NCBI GenBank assembly: GCA_024401355.1 | Contig: JAKSLF010000009.1 | Location: 1 to 64,000, forward strand | From: Bacteroidales bacterium | Lineage (GTDB): Bacteria > Bacteroidota > Bacteroidia > Bacteroidales > Marinilabiliaceae | Reading direction: 5' to 3' | Length of the DNA: 64,000 nucleotides | Shown here: positions 7,322 through 16,761 of the stretch, piece after piece | Position numbering within the stretch: position 1 is the stretch's first letter | How the letters are laid out: every line of letters begins with the position of its first letter | Program-made: the position numbers and the translations under genes | The notes under the pieces: model-generated | Databases searched by the model: none | What the model was told of the DNA's origin: nothing | What the model saw: only the letters and a program-made list of their open reading frames with translations

Positions 7322-9076
7322 ATGATTACAAACAGAGACATAATCAACTATTTCGACCAAGAGGCGGAAGTTGCACGTAAGGACTATGAGGCACTAATGG
7401 CATTGCCAATCGAAGAACGGATAAAAAAACGGAAAGCAATAGCAGGCCTTAGACTCGATGCCGATTTTAGTAAGCAAGCTGAGAATGGTGATCACTTGTA
7501 CAGATTGATTGTCACGCAGAACCTTGCAGATTTTAAAGAAGGTGAATATTTGATGCTGCACAAGGAAGGAACATTTTATGGAATGCAGTGTTGTCTGTAC
7601 GAATTTGATGATGAGGATAATATTATCATCTCTGTTTATCATGCGAATGTTGACATGGATGTATTGTCCTCTGACAAGGGACTAGTATTGGATAAGGCCT
7701 TGGTAGATCTTCGTCAGCAAGTTTATTCCAACTTCTATTATGGGCTTAATTCCTGTTCGTCATATTGGGAGAATCATATCGTCAATAACAGTAGAGTAAG
7801 TAATCTTGAAGATATAAGCAAGAATGAAGAAGAACTTGATGATACCCTTAGTAATTATAATCTATCGATAACGGATAAGCAAAGAGAGTCAATTGTAAAT
7901 AGCATGTCGGCCAAAGACTTGTATTTGATTCAAGGTCCTCCTGGTACTGGCAAGTCATTTACATTGGCTCTTATCATTCTAGAAGAACTTCTATATTTTA
8001 AGCATAAGGTTGCAGTTGTTGGTCCAAATCACATGGCTATAAACAATGCGTTGATGCAATTGGTCAAACTATGTCCGCAATATGCGCCGGGAGTGGTAAA
8101 GGTCGGACAACCATATAATACATTTGGCATAGAGCCAGTTGCAGATAGTGATGGCGCAATGCATGAAATAGCAAAGGTAGACAGAATAAACGTTAATGGT
8201 GTAAACGGTTCGGATTTCGCTTTTCTATATGGCTTGACTCCTCATGCATTGTACACCTCAAGGGCAAGAGGGTTGGAATATGACACACTTGTGATAGATG
8301 AAGCGGGTCAGGTGACCATACCTTGGGCACTTATGGCGATGAAAGACGGGAAGAAGTGTATAATGGCAGGTGACCACAAACAACTTCCGCCAATCATCAC
8401 CTCTGATAAAATATCAGATGACCTCAAATATTCCATTTTTCAGAAGGTGATGAATAAAGACAATAGCACAATGCTTGATGTCTCATTTAGAATGAGAAAG
8501 CCAATATGCGACTTCGTTTCCAAACTATTCTATGATGGGGAACTGACGGCAAGTGTAGAGAGAACCGGTGATAAGGTGTTGTGTGATGACCCAATACTTT
8601 CGTTTGATACACCAATAGTATTTCAACATGTTGACGACAGAGGAATGCAGACATCAGACAAGGAAGCTCAGAAGATAATAGAGATGCTTGTTGATTATAA
8701 AAGACATGGTCTGCCTCTTACTGATGTGTGTGTGCTATCGCCTTTTAGAGCACAGGCGGCTAATATTCGTAGACAAATCAAGAAAAGTAAGGACCTAGCA
8801 GATGAAGACAAGAAATCTGTCATGGTAGATACTATAGACAAGATGCAAGGTCAGGAACGTGAAGTGGTCATTCTGTCGATGGCAGCAGGTGATATCGATT
8901 ATATGAATGAAGTTGGTGATTTCCTCTATAATCCAAATAAATTCAATGTCGCATTTTCAAGGGCGAAGTCAAAACTGATAATAGTTGGCAATGCAACCAA
9001 TTTGAAGAAGTTGGACATGACTAAATATCCACATATTAAAGGGATGCTGGAGAATGTGGATTGGGTAGTGGAATGA
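7322..9076 (+). CDS. SF1 (UPF1-like) DNA/RNA helicase
   Basis: A 584-residue superfamily 1 helicase of the AAA_11/AAA_12 type. Walker A is GPPGTGKS at 205-212, Walker B is DEAGQ at 326-330, motif III is GDHKQLPP, and the C-terminal RecA domain carries 'VDTIDKMQGQEREVVILS' and 'NVAFSRAKSKLIIVGN'. The N-terminal ~190 residues are not recognised and may form an OB-like domain as in UPF1/IGHMBP2. The gap between the two RecA domains is short, so it lacks large insertions. It is followed within 81 bp by the reverse transcriptase and is part of a four- or five-gene operon with a second SF1 helicase. The catalytic motifs are complete, so it should be an active ATPase. Confidence 0.9.
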   Translation: MITNRDIINYFDQEAEVARKDYEALMALPIEERIKKRKAIAGLRLDADFSKQAENGDHLYRLIVTQNLADFKEGEYLMLHKEGTFYGMQCCLYEFDDEDNIIISVYHANVDMDVLSSDKGLVLDKALVDLRQQVYSNFYYGLNSCSSYWENHIVNNSRVSNLEDISKNEEELDDTLSNYNLSITDKQRESIVNSMSAKDLYLIQGPPGTGKSFTLALIILEELLYFKHKVAVVGPNHMAINNALMQLVKLCPQYAPGVVKVGQPYNTFGIEPVADSDGAMHEIAKVDRINVNGVNGSDFAFLYGLTPHALYTSRARGLEYDTLVIDEAGQVTIPWALMAMKDGKKCIMAGDHKQLPPIITSDKISDDLKYSIFQKVMNKDNSTMLDVSFRMRKPICDFVSKLFYDGELTASVERTGDKVLCDDPILSFDTPIVFQHVDDRGMQTSDKEAQKIIEMLVDYKRHGLPLTDVCVLSPFRAQAANIRRQIKKSKDLADEDKKSVMVDTIDKMQGQEREVVILSMAAGDIDYMNEVGDFLYNPNKFNVAFSRAKSKLIIVGNATNLKKLDMTKYPHIKGMLENVDWVVE

Positions 9077-9157
9077 ATTGGGCGAGTGAAAAACGCTCGT
9101 TATTGTAACAAATGTTGTTTTTATCTCGTAGAATTAAATTTGAGAAATTATACTTCT

Positions 9158-10750
9158 ATGAGTGCGGGAAATTTCAATAATGTACTATCCCTTAATGCGG
9201 ATAAAGCTCTAGTTTTCTTCATGAACTCGGCTAGGTATTGTGGCTTTGAATTGCCAGAGTATTTTGAGTTTAATCCATTGCTTAAGCAGGTTCAGAAGTT
9301 AATAGGAGATACTCCTTTCAAAGATTGTTGTAGTGCAGACCCTGTAGAAATGGATAAAGTCAACTTAAACATTCTTTTGAACAAAGATGGCAAGTATGGC
9401 GTTCGTCCCCTTACTTTATTGAATCCGTTTCTCTATTACTTTCTATGCCGTGAAGTCTGTAACAAAAAAGCATGGCAAGCAATACGTAAGTGCTTTGAAA
9501 CGTTTGATGTGCCACATATCAAGTCCTGTGCCATGCCTGTCATTCCTAGCGACAAAGAATCTTTTCATAAGTCTTCGATAATTCTGAATTGGTGGAACTC
9601 GATGGAGCAACGATCTTTGGAGTTGTCACTTGAGTATCGTTATATGTTCGTGACAGACATCACGAACTGCTATGGCTCAATAAACCCTCAGTCTATCGAC
9701 TGGGCATTGAGCATGAAAGGAACCGCGCACGAGAATGGCGATAATCACGAGTTGGCCCAAAACATCATCAAGTACATTCAATGTATGCAGCACGGACAGA
9801 ATATCGGCATACCTCAAGGAAGCGAAATTCTGAACCTTGTAGGTGAGATTATACTCGGCTATTCTGATTTGTTGTTGCATGAAGCAGTGGAACGAGAGAA
9901 GGCTAAAGGCAATGATTTGGGCGACTTTGAGATACTACGTTATCGAGATGACTACAGGGTGTTCTGCAACAACAGGGACTCCTTGGAGCAGTTGTCATAC
10001 CTTTTGCAACAGGTACTGGAGTCATTGAATTTCAGAATGAATACTTCAAAGACTCACGTAAGCAACAGTCTTGTGTTAGACTCGATAAAGCCAGACAAGT
10101 TGGCTTATATCTATAATACACCTATATTCAACAAAAAGGGGTGTGACTTTGATGGTATTCAAAAGCATTTCTTGTATATACTGATGTTTGCGCATGAGCA
10201 TCCTAATGCAGGACAGCTAAAAGTTATGCTAACGGATTTAGATAATCGAGTCAAAGAACGTCTTGAACCTCAGTCATACAAAGATTGTAAAGGGGTAGAA
10301 AAAATATATAAAGGACATATTAAGGAAAATAAGCGAGTTATCATTGCGATCGCTATTCAGTTGGCCGTAGACAATGTGTCGGTAGTCAACTATGTTCTCA
10401 GAATCGTTAGTCGTATATTGGATGACATAGCTGATGTAAAAGAACGCAAAGAGATAATTGATCTTGTGTTCAAGCGTCTTCGCCATCAGCCTAACTCCAC
10501 ATATACTCAAGTTTGGCTTCAGAACATCACATACCAACTTGACAAGAAGAATAAAGTGAATCCATATGATCTCGCTTTGTGCCGATTGGTGATGGGTGAA
10601 GATGTAGAACTATGGAATAACACCTGGCTCAAGGACAAATACTCACATTTGTCCCTAAAGTCAATCATCAATAAGAAATCATTAAAAAAGGCAGCTCCTG
10701 TTATTACGTTCAGGGAAACTAGGGCGTACTATGAAGGTGTTTCTTTGTGA
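9158..10750 (+). CDS. Reverse transcriptase (RNA-directed DNA polymerase), YRDD type
   Basis: A stand-alone reverse transcriptase of about 530 residues. Motif A is 'VTDITNCYGSI' (catalytic Asp at 167), motif B is 'GIPQGSEI', and motif C is RYRDDYRVF with YRDD at 262-265 in place of the usual YADD. This places it among the defence-associated or unknown-group (UG/DRT) reverse transcriptases rather than typical group II intron enzymes; I cannot assign the exact group. The C-terminal ~200 residues are helical and unrecognised. A GTG at 9086 gives a 24-residue extension rich in Cys; I prefer the ATG at 9158 because the protein then starts with a family-like 'NADKALVFFMNSARYCGFELP' neighbourhood. 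It is 33 bp upstream of the GHKL ATPase gene in the same operon. Confidence 0.85.
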   Translation: MSAGNFNNVLSLNADKALVFFMNSARYCGFELPEYFEFNPLLKQVQKLIGDTPFKDCCSADPVEMDKVNLNILLNKDGKYGVRPLTLLNPFLYYFLCREVCNKKAWQAIRKCFETFDVPHIKSCAMPVIPSDKESFHKSSIILNWWNSMEQRSLELSLEYRYMFVTDITNCYGSINPQSIDWALSMKGTAHENGDNHELAQNIIKYIQCMQHGQNIGIPQGSEILNLVGEIILGYSDLLLHEAVEREKAKGNDLGDFEILRYRDDYRVFCNNRDSLEQLSYLLQQVLESLNFRMNTSKTHVSNSLVLDSIKPDKLAYIYNTPIFNKKGCDFDGIQKHFLYILMFAHEHPNAGQLKVMLTDLDNRVKERLEPQSYKDCKGVEKIYKGHIKENKRVIIAIAIQLAVDNVSVVNYVLRIVSRILDDIADVKERKEIIDLVFKRLRHQPNSTYTQVWLQNITYQLDKKNKVNPYDLALCRLVMGEDVELWNNTWLKDKYSHLSLKSIINKKSLKKAAPVITFRETRAYYEGVSL

Positions 10751-10783
10751 AACATTACAAACAGTTTATAAGTTTAATCGGCA

Positions 10784-11938
10784 ATGGCAAAGTTCACAAA
10801 TAAAACTCAATTAACTAAGGCATCAGACGAAGAAATAGAGGCTTTCTTCACTGAAACCACATTTGAAGGAATATACTCTTCTGAACTTAAGAGCAAGAAA
10901 AGTGAGTTCTATAAAGGTAGCATCACTGACATCAGATTGGAAGGAAGACCAACTAACATTGTAATGGCATTTTTGAATGTTCCCAATTCAAGTAATGGTA
11001 TTCCTGAAGGTCCATGCTCATTCAAGTGTAGAATGAATATTGCTGCTTTTAGAGCAGAAGACTCTAAATACATTGTAAATCTAGTTGGATCGTCACTTCG
11101 CTCTATCACCTCGTTGACAGAATCTAATGTCGTGGTTTCCGCTGCTGAAAGTAAAGAGCAAGATCTGTTTGACATGTGGGGAGTGGACAATTGTCAATGT
11201 ATCGGTTTTTATCACTACGATGAAGAAAGTGAAGTGTATGTCGTTGATGACTTACGCAAACCGAATTTTGACCATATCCCATATTATCCTGGAGACCAAG
11301 AAAAGAAGCCGATTCGCATCTTATATCCGCATGAGATTAGAGGAATAACCCCTAATGGCTATTATCTCTTCACGTGGAAATTGTCTCATAGGAACAAATA
11401 CAATCCTTATGAAATATTTTTGGATTTTAAAATACAGCCTCAACCTATCGATCCTAAATGGTTTATTGATACACTCTTTCATGATCGTCACAATGACAAA
11501 TCCAAAAACTTTGGTTCTGCAACTAACTTCCTTGATACGCTGAGTAAGCAGCTGAGTGCTAGGGAATCTACTTTCGTTTACGAACTTCTACAGAATGCTA
11601 ACGACTATCCAGTGGAAGGCCGTAGTGTCGATGTCGAGTTTCATATAACAGACAACTACTTGTTGTTCCTCCACTCAGGTGACAAGTTCAATGTAAGAAA
11701 CATTTCTGGTATCTGCGGTATTAATGAGAAAGAAAAGGTTGCCAATAAGAAGACCATAGGATACAAAGGTATTGGTTTCAAGACGGTTTTCCTTAACAAT
11801 CACTACGTATATCTGAAAACTGGCGATTATTCATTCAGATTCGATGAAGGTGAAACACCAGAAAAGAAAGTTGGTGGCAAGATTAAGCGTCTCGTCGCAC
11901 CTTTCCAGATTCTTCCTATTTGGACAGAGCACAAATAA
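10784..11938 (+). CDS. Sacsin-like GHKL ATPase, N-terminal part (ends at in-frame TAA)
   Basis: This is the N-terminal 384 residues of a giant protein. After ~230 unrecognised residues comes a GHKL (Hsp90-like) ATPase domain: N-box ELLQNAND at 267-274, 'LHSGDKF' in the G1 position, and GYKGIGFK at 326-333. It resembles bacterial sacsin-type ATPases. The frame ends at TAA 11936-11938, but the same frame continues open to 16759, and the residues straight after the stop (VDKEVNDIFDNSSRDFRVQI) look like normal continuation. The stop therefore looks like a nonsense mutation, a readthrough site or a sequencing error inside one 1,991-codon gene. It is co-oriented with the RT gene, 33 bp away. The ATPase half alone might still fold. 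Confidence 0.8.
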   Translation: MAKFTNKTQLTKASDEEIEAFFTETTFEGIYSSELKSKKSEFYKGSITDIRLEGRPTNIVMAFLNVPNSSNGIPEGPCSFKCRMNIAAFRAEDSKYIVNLVGSSLRSITSLTESNVVVSAAESKEQDLFDMWGVDNCQCIGFYHYDEESEVYVVDDLRKPNFDHIPYYPGDQEKKPIRILYPHEIRGITPNGYYLFTWKLSHRNKYNPYEIFLDFKIQPQPIDPKWFIDTLFHDRHNDKSKNFGSATNFLDTLSKQLSARESTFVYELLQNANDYPVEGRSVDVEFHITDNYLLFLHSGDKFNVRNISGICGINEKEKVANKKTIGYKGIGFKTVFLNNHYVYLKTGDYSFRFDEGETPEKKVGGKIKRLVAPFQILPIWTEHK

Positions 11939-14900
11939 GTTGACAAAGAAGTAAATGACATCTTTGACAATTCAAGTCGTGATTTTAGGGTTCAGATTGC
12001 TTTGCGTCCAGATAATAAGAGCCTCCTTCATGTAGGAAAGAATTGTTATGAGAATCTTTTCCGCGAAGTCTTTTCTGATTCTAATATTATTCTCTTTATC
12101 CCTAATATCAATTCTGTGCGAGTCTTCATCAATGGAAAGGAAGAACGTGCTTGTTTCCGCCAAAACGAGAAATGGATTGTTGGAGACTACGAGAATGAAA
12201 TAAAAGAAGAATTGAAGCAACTTATCAATAAGACTATTGAAAAAGGGAATAGCCGCATTCCAGAAAAATACAAAGATTTCGATTGTACTAAAGTATCGTT
12301 TGCTTGTAATCATAAAGGAGCCATGATCAAGCCTGTTGATGATGCACCCCTCTACTGCTATCTACCAACGAGGGCTGCATGGGGCTTCCCATTCCTTATG
12401 AATACAGATATGATTCCTAAAGGAGACCGTAATGATATTGAAACAGAGGTAAAACTCCTCGATGAGGACGAGACAAACTTCAACGAGGAATTAGCTTTTA
12501 TCGCAGGCTCAAAGTTATTTTTATGGATTCGCGATTTACTCACATCCAGAAAATATCAACTAGGTTCGGTGTTTTCGTTGGTTCCTGACTTCAAGAAGTG
12601 CAAGAGGGAACACAAAGATTATACAAGCTTCATAGAGAAGTTTGAGGAAGCATTTAACGCTTGCCTCGAAACAGAAACTATCATTCCTGTTCCTCATGGT
12701 ATAGCTCTTGTCAACAGGGTTATATTAGACACGACTGGACTCAGTTCTTCTGGAATAATAACAGATGACGAGTTCCGTAAGTTCGTAGATATGGAGGATT
12801 ATTCTCTTCCATTGCCTATGCTACGAAATGACAAGCATTTTGACTCGTTCTTAAAACGCTATGCGGAGGAGGATCAGATATTTGAAATCGAGGATTTATC
12901 AAGTCTGATTGACAATGACGAATTTCAAAAGTGGTTAAAGGACCAAGTCAACAATAATAATTTCATAAATTTCTTGTTGGAAAAAGAATTATTAGATGAT
13001 TTTTCTGAGCAGCCTATATTCATAAACGAAACTGATGGGGAATTATGCTGTGCGAGAGATTTGTATTATGACGTTGATGAATACATAGATGACTTGTCTT
13101 TCTTTTCAGACGAATACTTGCATAGAGTATCGAATGAAACTAAGGCGTTCTTTGAAGGTAATGAAGTATTCGCAGACTTCGTGTCTCGATATTTTGAGGT
13201 GTTTGACAGTAGCGACTTTGTGTCTGAATTATATAACAGTACTAATAGGGAATCTACAATTCAAACATTATCTAATGTTGACAATTCTATAAGGTTTGTT
13301 CATTTCTTGGCTAGCGAAAAAATTGATGACGATTATGTTTCTGTTCCGTTGTATAATGCTAGGCAAGAGTTAATAGATACAGTGGCTATACTTTTTTTTG
13401 ACAGAGATAATAAGCGAGGATACGAGATAAAGCAAATGTCATGGCTTCCGTCAAATGCATATGATTTTGTTTCTAATGATTATATGCTAAGAGACAAAGA
13501 TATCGTAGAGACATTTTTTGACAATTATGGTGTTCGGACTTTTAGCGAAGATATTGTAATCAATGAGATTGTGCTCGAAGATGATAGTGTTGGTTCCATT
13601 AATGATAACATAAAAACCATAAGTGATAGCGTAGAATTTATTTCCTTTTTGGAAAAAAATGAAAATATGATATCTGAGGATGTTTTCAATTCTTCATTTA
13701 AGGTATATGTTAACAATGGTGGGGTGTCATCTTTTGATACAGTTGATAATAATACATTCTTTTCATCTCAGTTGTTTGATTCATTTGATTCTTTGTCATG
13801 GAATGATAACTGGTTATTTGAACTTGACGAGTTGTATTTTGATGGATTGAACGAAGCACAGAAGACGATAAGAAAGAGTTTCTTTGCCAAAACATTTGGT
13901 GTAAGGAATATTACTAAGGAGATATTCTATGATGAGTTCATTTCTGATAAACTGAAAGAATTAAATCTATTGATTCAAAAAGACAGAACCAAGAATATTG
14001 ATTTTTGGCGATGGGCACAAAATAATCTATCAACTAAGGCAGAAGAACTGCGTTCGCTTCATCTAATTGTCACAAATTCAGAGGAAGTGGAATCTTATGC
14101 AGCTCCTGATAGTACATACATATATATGTCTGACGTGTATATGCCTGGATGCAGTTGTATTGAAGGTTTTGTAAAAGAATATATTCCAGATTCACTATTT
14201 GTTTCTTCCGATTATGTAGATGATAAATCTAGTTCATCAATAGTCAAGTGGAATTCTTTTTTGAAGAGTCTTGATGTGTCAGCTGATGTGACAAGGATTC
14301 TTATTGATAATATTCTTCCTGACTTAAGTTCAATTGAGAATGATAATCTACCTTCATTATTAATGGCTAATTGGTCACAACTAAAAGAGAATGGCAAGGC
14401 TTGGGGCGATCTAAAGGAACTCAAATTAAGATGTAAAGACGAATCGTTTTATTCTTTGGAGGATTGCTGCCTAGTGAATACTGATAAAGAGCCTTTCGTA
14501 TGTGTTCCATTAGACAATGAATACAATCTAAAGACTAATGGTCAAGTTGGTTGGTTCATTTCTCAAATTGCTGAAAACAACGATATTGAGATTATCTCGA
14601 CTGCTTCAGATTGGAGAGTTGAAAAAATCAATAAATATTTACAGCTTCAAAATGATAGCGAATTGGAGAACGATATCCATTTTGCGTTTATCAACGAATT
14701 AGTTAGCCTAGAAGGTGACGAAATTGCCAAATTGAAAGATCAAATAGAAGAAATACAGCTTCTTTCTAAGGACAATGAATACTGTAATGTTGAGGATCTT
14801 ACATTAGGCCACATATATAACCCTATTTGCGATTTTGAAGCAAATGGAGTGGATTCATTGACATATTTGTCTGAGGATTATCACCGCAGGCAAACTAACG

Positions 14901-16759
14901 AGAAGAACCTTAGAGAAGTGTTCAAGATACATAGGTTCTTTGACAAGGATGATATTGAATTACTTGAAGACAATCCTGCATTTGCTAAGTATATTTGGTA
15001 TACATACATTAAAGATTCAAAGCAATACGATAAAATAAAGGGATATGCAGAAAAAGGTGATTTTGACGATGTCCCTTGTGTGTTGTCTCAAATTGGGGAG
15101 GTTTGTTCTCCTAATTGTTTGTACTCTGCTGAGATATCGGAGTACGTTAAGGGCAGAACTGAAGACTGGCAGTCCAAAACTATAGATTCTTATCTTGTTT
15201 CTTCTTATCCAGAATTAATTTCATGCCTTGATTTAAGGCAATCTTTGGATTTCAATGATTCACTGATAGCATTATTATATATTCAGTCTAAAGAGAAGCG
15301 CAAACAATTATTCGGATGGTTATGTGATGGAGATTATGACGAAGATGCTGTATCAAGATTCTTGGAAGATCCAAGAGCTACTTGGAAAAATAATAAAGGT
15401 AATGATGTTTTGATTAAAAATCTTTATGCGATTTCTCCAGACAACGAGCGACTGTTGAGTTACTTTAGGAAACATGAACGTATACTTGATGTGTCATACG
15501 TGAATAAGAGCGATTTTGAGGGAATATGTAAAATTCTTGGAATTACTATTATTGACGATAGTGATGTCGAGATAATGCCTAGAGATAAGCGGAAAGTAAA
15601 CTTACATTCCATATTTAACAGAAGTTTATTTGTGATTTCTTGTCTTGAAACAGAAGAATGGCGGGAAAGATATGAGAACTATAAACAGGAATTGCTAGAC
15701 GTTGAATTTTTCTCATGTAAGTCGATTAATATTGGCTACATAGTAGATGATGATAGTATTTCTGTAAGTGCGCAAAGGTTTTATTCTTGCGATAAGCAAA
15801 TTTACTATGTAGGATTGTGGTCTGATAGAAAAGTATACACAGATGTGGTAAGTGCAATTCATGAGAATCTCGATTTGTCTATAGACATTGAAAAGGCTAA
15901 GCAATTATTTGATCCTGATGAATCATTTGTTGATGTCATTAGTGAAGAATGTCGAACTTTGTTTAGTGATGAGGATTTTTTGATGGAACTGAGAAATATG
16001 CTACCGAGAGTGTATGGTTTGTTATTCCAGCATGAAGAAACAGATCCAAAGCCAAACAATTCAAATGACAAGAACCAAGAAACTGTTTTATCGAAAGAAT
16101 TAGGTGATTTACAGGGAGATGAGTATGTGGAAGAAGAAAGAGAGGGCGAATGCGAAGACGATGAAACAGCAAAAGATGACAACGATGAATGGGAACGTTC
16201 TGTATGTGATTATATGGGGGGCGGCTTCCAATTGCCTGAAGAAGAAGTTTTGGCTGAAAACATGATAACTAGATGGCGTGTTCTCAACTATTTGAAAGAA
16301 CATGACACACCTTATAAAATTTCAGCTTCATTCGATGAAGAACGGCAGAAAAAATATATACAAGGTAATTTAATAGTAATTACTTTAGATGATAATAAAA
16401 AACTATTAGCACAAGGCGCAAAAGGAGGTATATGGCATATTTCTCCAAATGTGTGGAGAGGATTTGAGAAAGAATCTCTTGTTGTTTGTCTATGTGTCGG
16501 TAATGGAGAAGAGGATTTTAAATTTGCGGAATCTTTAGACGACATTGAGCAATGCGCTGATACTCCAAATGTTTTGGTTAAGGTATCGCCAAAGGATGAG
16601 TATTCAATGATGGAATCCATAAATACGGTATTCCCTGGTCGAGATAATTACAAGATGAATATTCATCTAATGGTGAAAGTGCATTCTACAAAGAATAATA
16701 AGTTGGACAACATCTTTGATAAAGCATTTGATGCTCCTCAAGATGATTATGAGTTTTAA
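11939..16759 (+). CDS. Giant GHKL ATPase partner region, C-terminal part (in frame after the stop)
   Basis: This is the same reading frame as the preceding ATPase piece. If translated separately, the first plausible start is a TTG at 12002, giving 1,585 residues. The opening residues (LFIPNINSVRVFINGKE) resemble the part of sacsin-like proteins that follows the GHKL domain. The remainder is Asp/Glu- and Ser-rich, mostly unrecognised, with an acidic linker (about 16,060-16,190) before a C-terminal ~170-residue globular domain that I cannot name. Its stop is 2 bp before the helicase-PIN start, so the two are translationally linked. The long frame with no further stop argues that the interruption at 11936 is recent or tolerated. 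No nuclease motif is evident here. Confidence 0.75.
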   Translation, partial: VDKEVNDIFDNSSRDFRVQIALRPDNKSLLHVGKNCYENLFREVFSDSNIILFIPNINSVRVFINGKEERACFRQNEKWIVGDYENEIKEELKQLINKTIEKGNSRIPEKYKDFDCTKVSFACNHKGAMIKPVDDAPLYCYLPTRAAWGFPFLMNTDMIPKGDRNDIETEVKLLDEDETNFNEELAFIAGSKLFLWIRDLLTSRKYQLGSVFSLVPDFKKCKREHKDYTSFIEKFEEAFNACLETETIIPVPHGIALVNRVILDTTGLSSSGIITDDEFRKFVDMEDYSLPLPMLRNDKHFDSFLKRYAEEDQIFEIEDLSSLIDNDEFQKWLKDQVNNNNFINFLLEKELLDDFSEQPIFINETDGELCCARDLYYDVDEYIDDLSFFSDEYLHRVSNETKAFFEGNEVFADFVSRYFEVFDSSDFVSELYNSTNRESTIQTLSNVDNSIRFVHFLASEKIDDDYVSVPLYNARQELIDTVAILFFDRDNKRGYEIKQMSWLPSNAYDFVSNDYMLRDKDIVETFFDNYGVRTFSEDIVINEIVLEDDSVGSINDNIKTISDSVEFISFLEKNENMISEDVFNSSFKVYVNNGGVSSFDTVDNNTFFSSQLFDSFDSLSWNDNWLFELDELYFDGLNEAQKTIRKSFFAKTFGVRNITKEIFYDEFISDKLKELNLLIQKDRTKNIDFWRWAQNNLSTKAEELRSLHLIVTNSEEVESYAAPDSTYIYMSDVYMPGCSCIEGFVKEYIPDSLFVSSDYVDDKSSSSIVKWNSFLKSLDVSADVTRILIDNILPDLSSIENDNLPSLLMANWSQLKENGKAWGDLKELKLRCKDESFYSLEDCCLVNTDKEPFVCVPLDNEYNLKTNGQVGWFISQIAENNDIEIISTASDWRVEKINKYLQLQNDSELENDIHFAFINELVSLEGDEIAKLKDQIEEIQLLSKDNEYCNVEDLTLGHIYNPICDFEANGVDSLTYLSEDYHRRQTNEKNLREVFKIHRFFDKDDIELLEDNPAFAKYIWYTYIKDSKQYDKIKGYAEKGDFDDVPCVLSQIGEVCSPNCLYSAEISEYVKGRTEDWQSKTIDSYLVSSYPELISCLDLRQSLDFNDSLIALLYIQSKEKRKQLFGWLCDGDYDEDAVSRFLEDPRATWKNNKGNDVLIKNLYAISPDNERLLSYFRKHERILDVSYVNKSDFEGICKILGITIIDDSDVEIMPRDKRKVNLHSIFNRSLFVISCLETEEWRERYENYKQELLDVEFFSCKSINIGYIVDDDSISVSAQRFYSCDKQIYYVGLWSDRKVYTDVVSAIHENLDLSIDIEKAKQLFDPDESFVDVISEECRTLFSDEDFLMELRNMLPRVYGLLFQHEETDPKPNNSNDKNQETVLSKELGDLQGDEYVEEEREGECEDDETAKDDNDEWERSVCDYMGGGFQLPEEEVLAENMITRWRVLNYLKEHDTPYKISASFDEERQKKYIQGNLIVITLDDNKKLLAQGAKGGIWHISPNVWRGFEKESLVVCLCVGNGEEDFKFAESLDDIEQCADTPNVLVKVSPKDEYSMMESINTVFPGRDNYKMNIHLMVKVHSTKNNKLDNIFDKAFDAPQDDYEF

Positions 16760-16761
16760 TC

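Noticed and set aside
9000-9200. Retron or diversity-generating element around the RT
   Set aside because: No inverted-repeat RNA of msr/msd type and no template/variable repeat pair was visible; the RT sits in a protein-coding operon.
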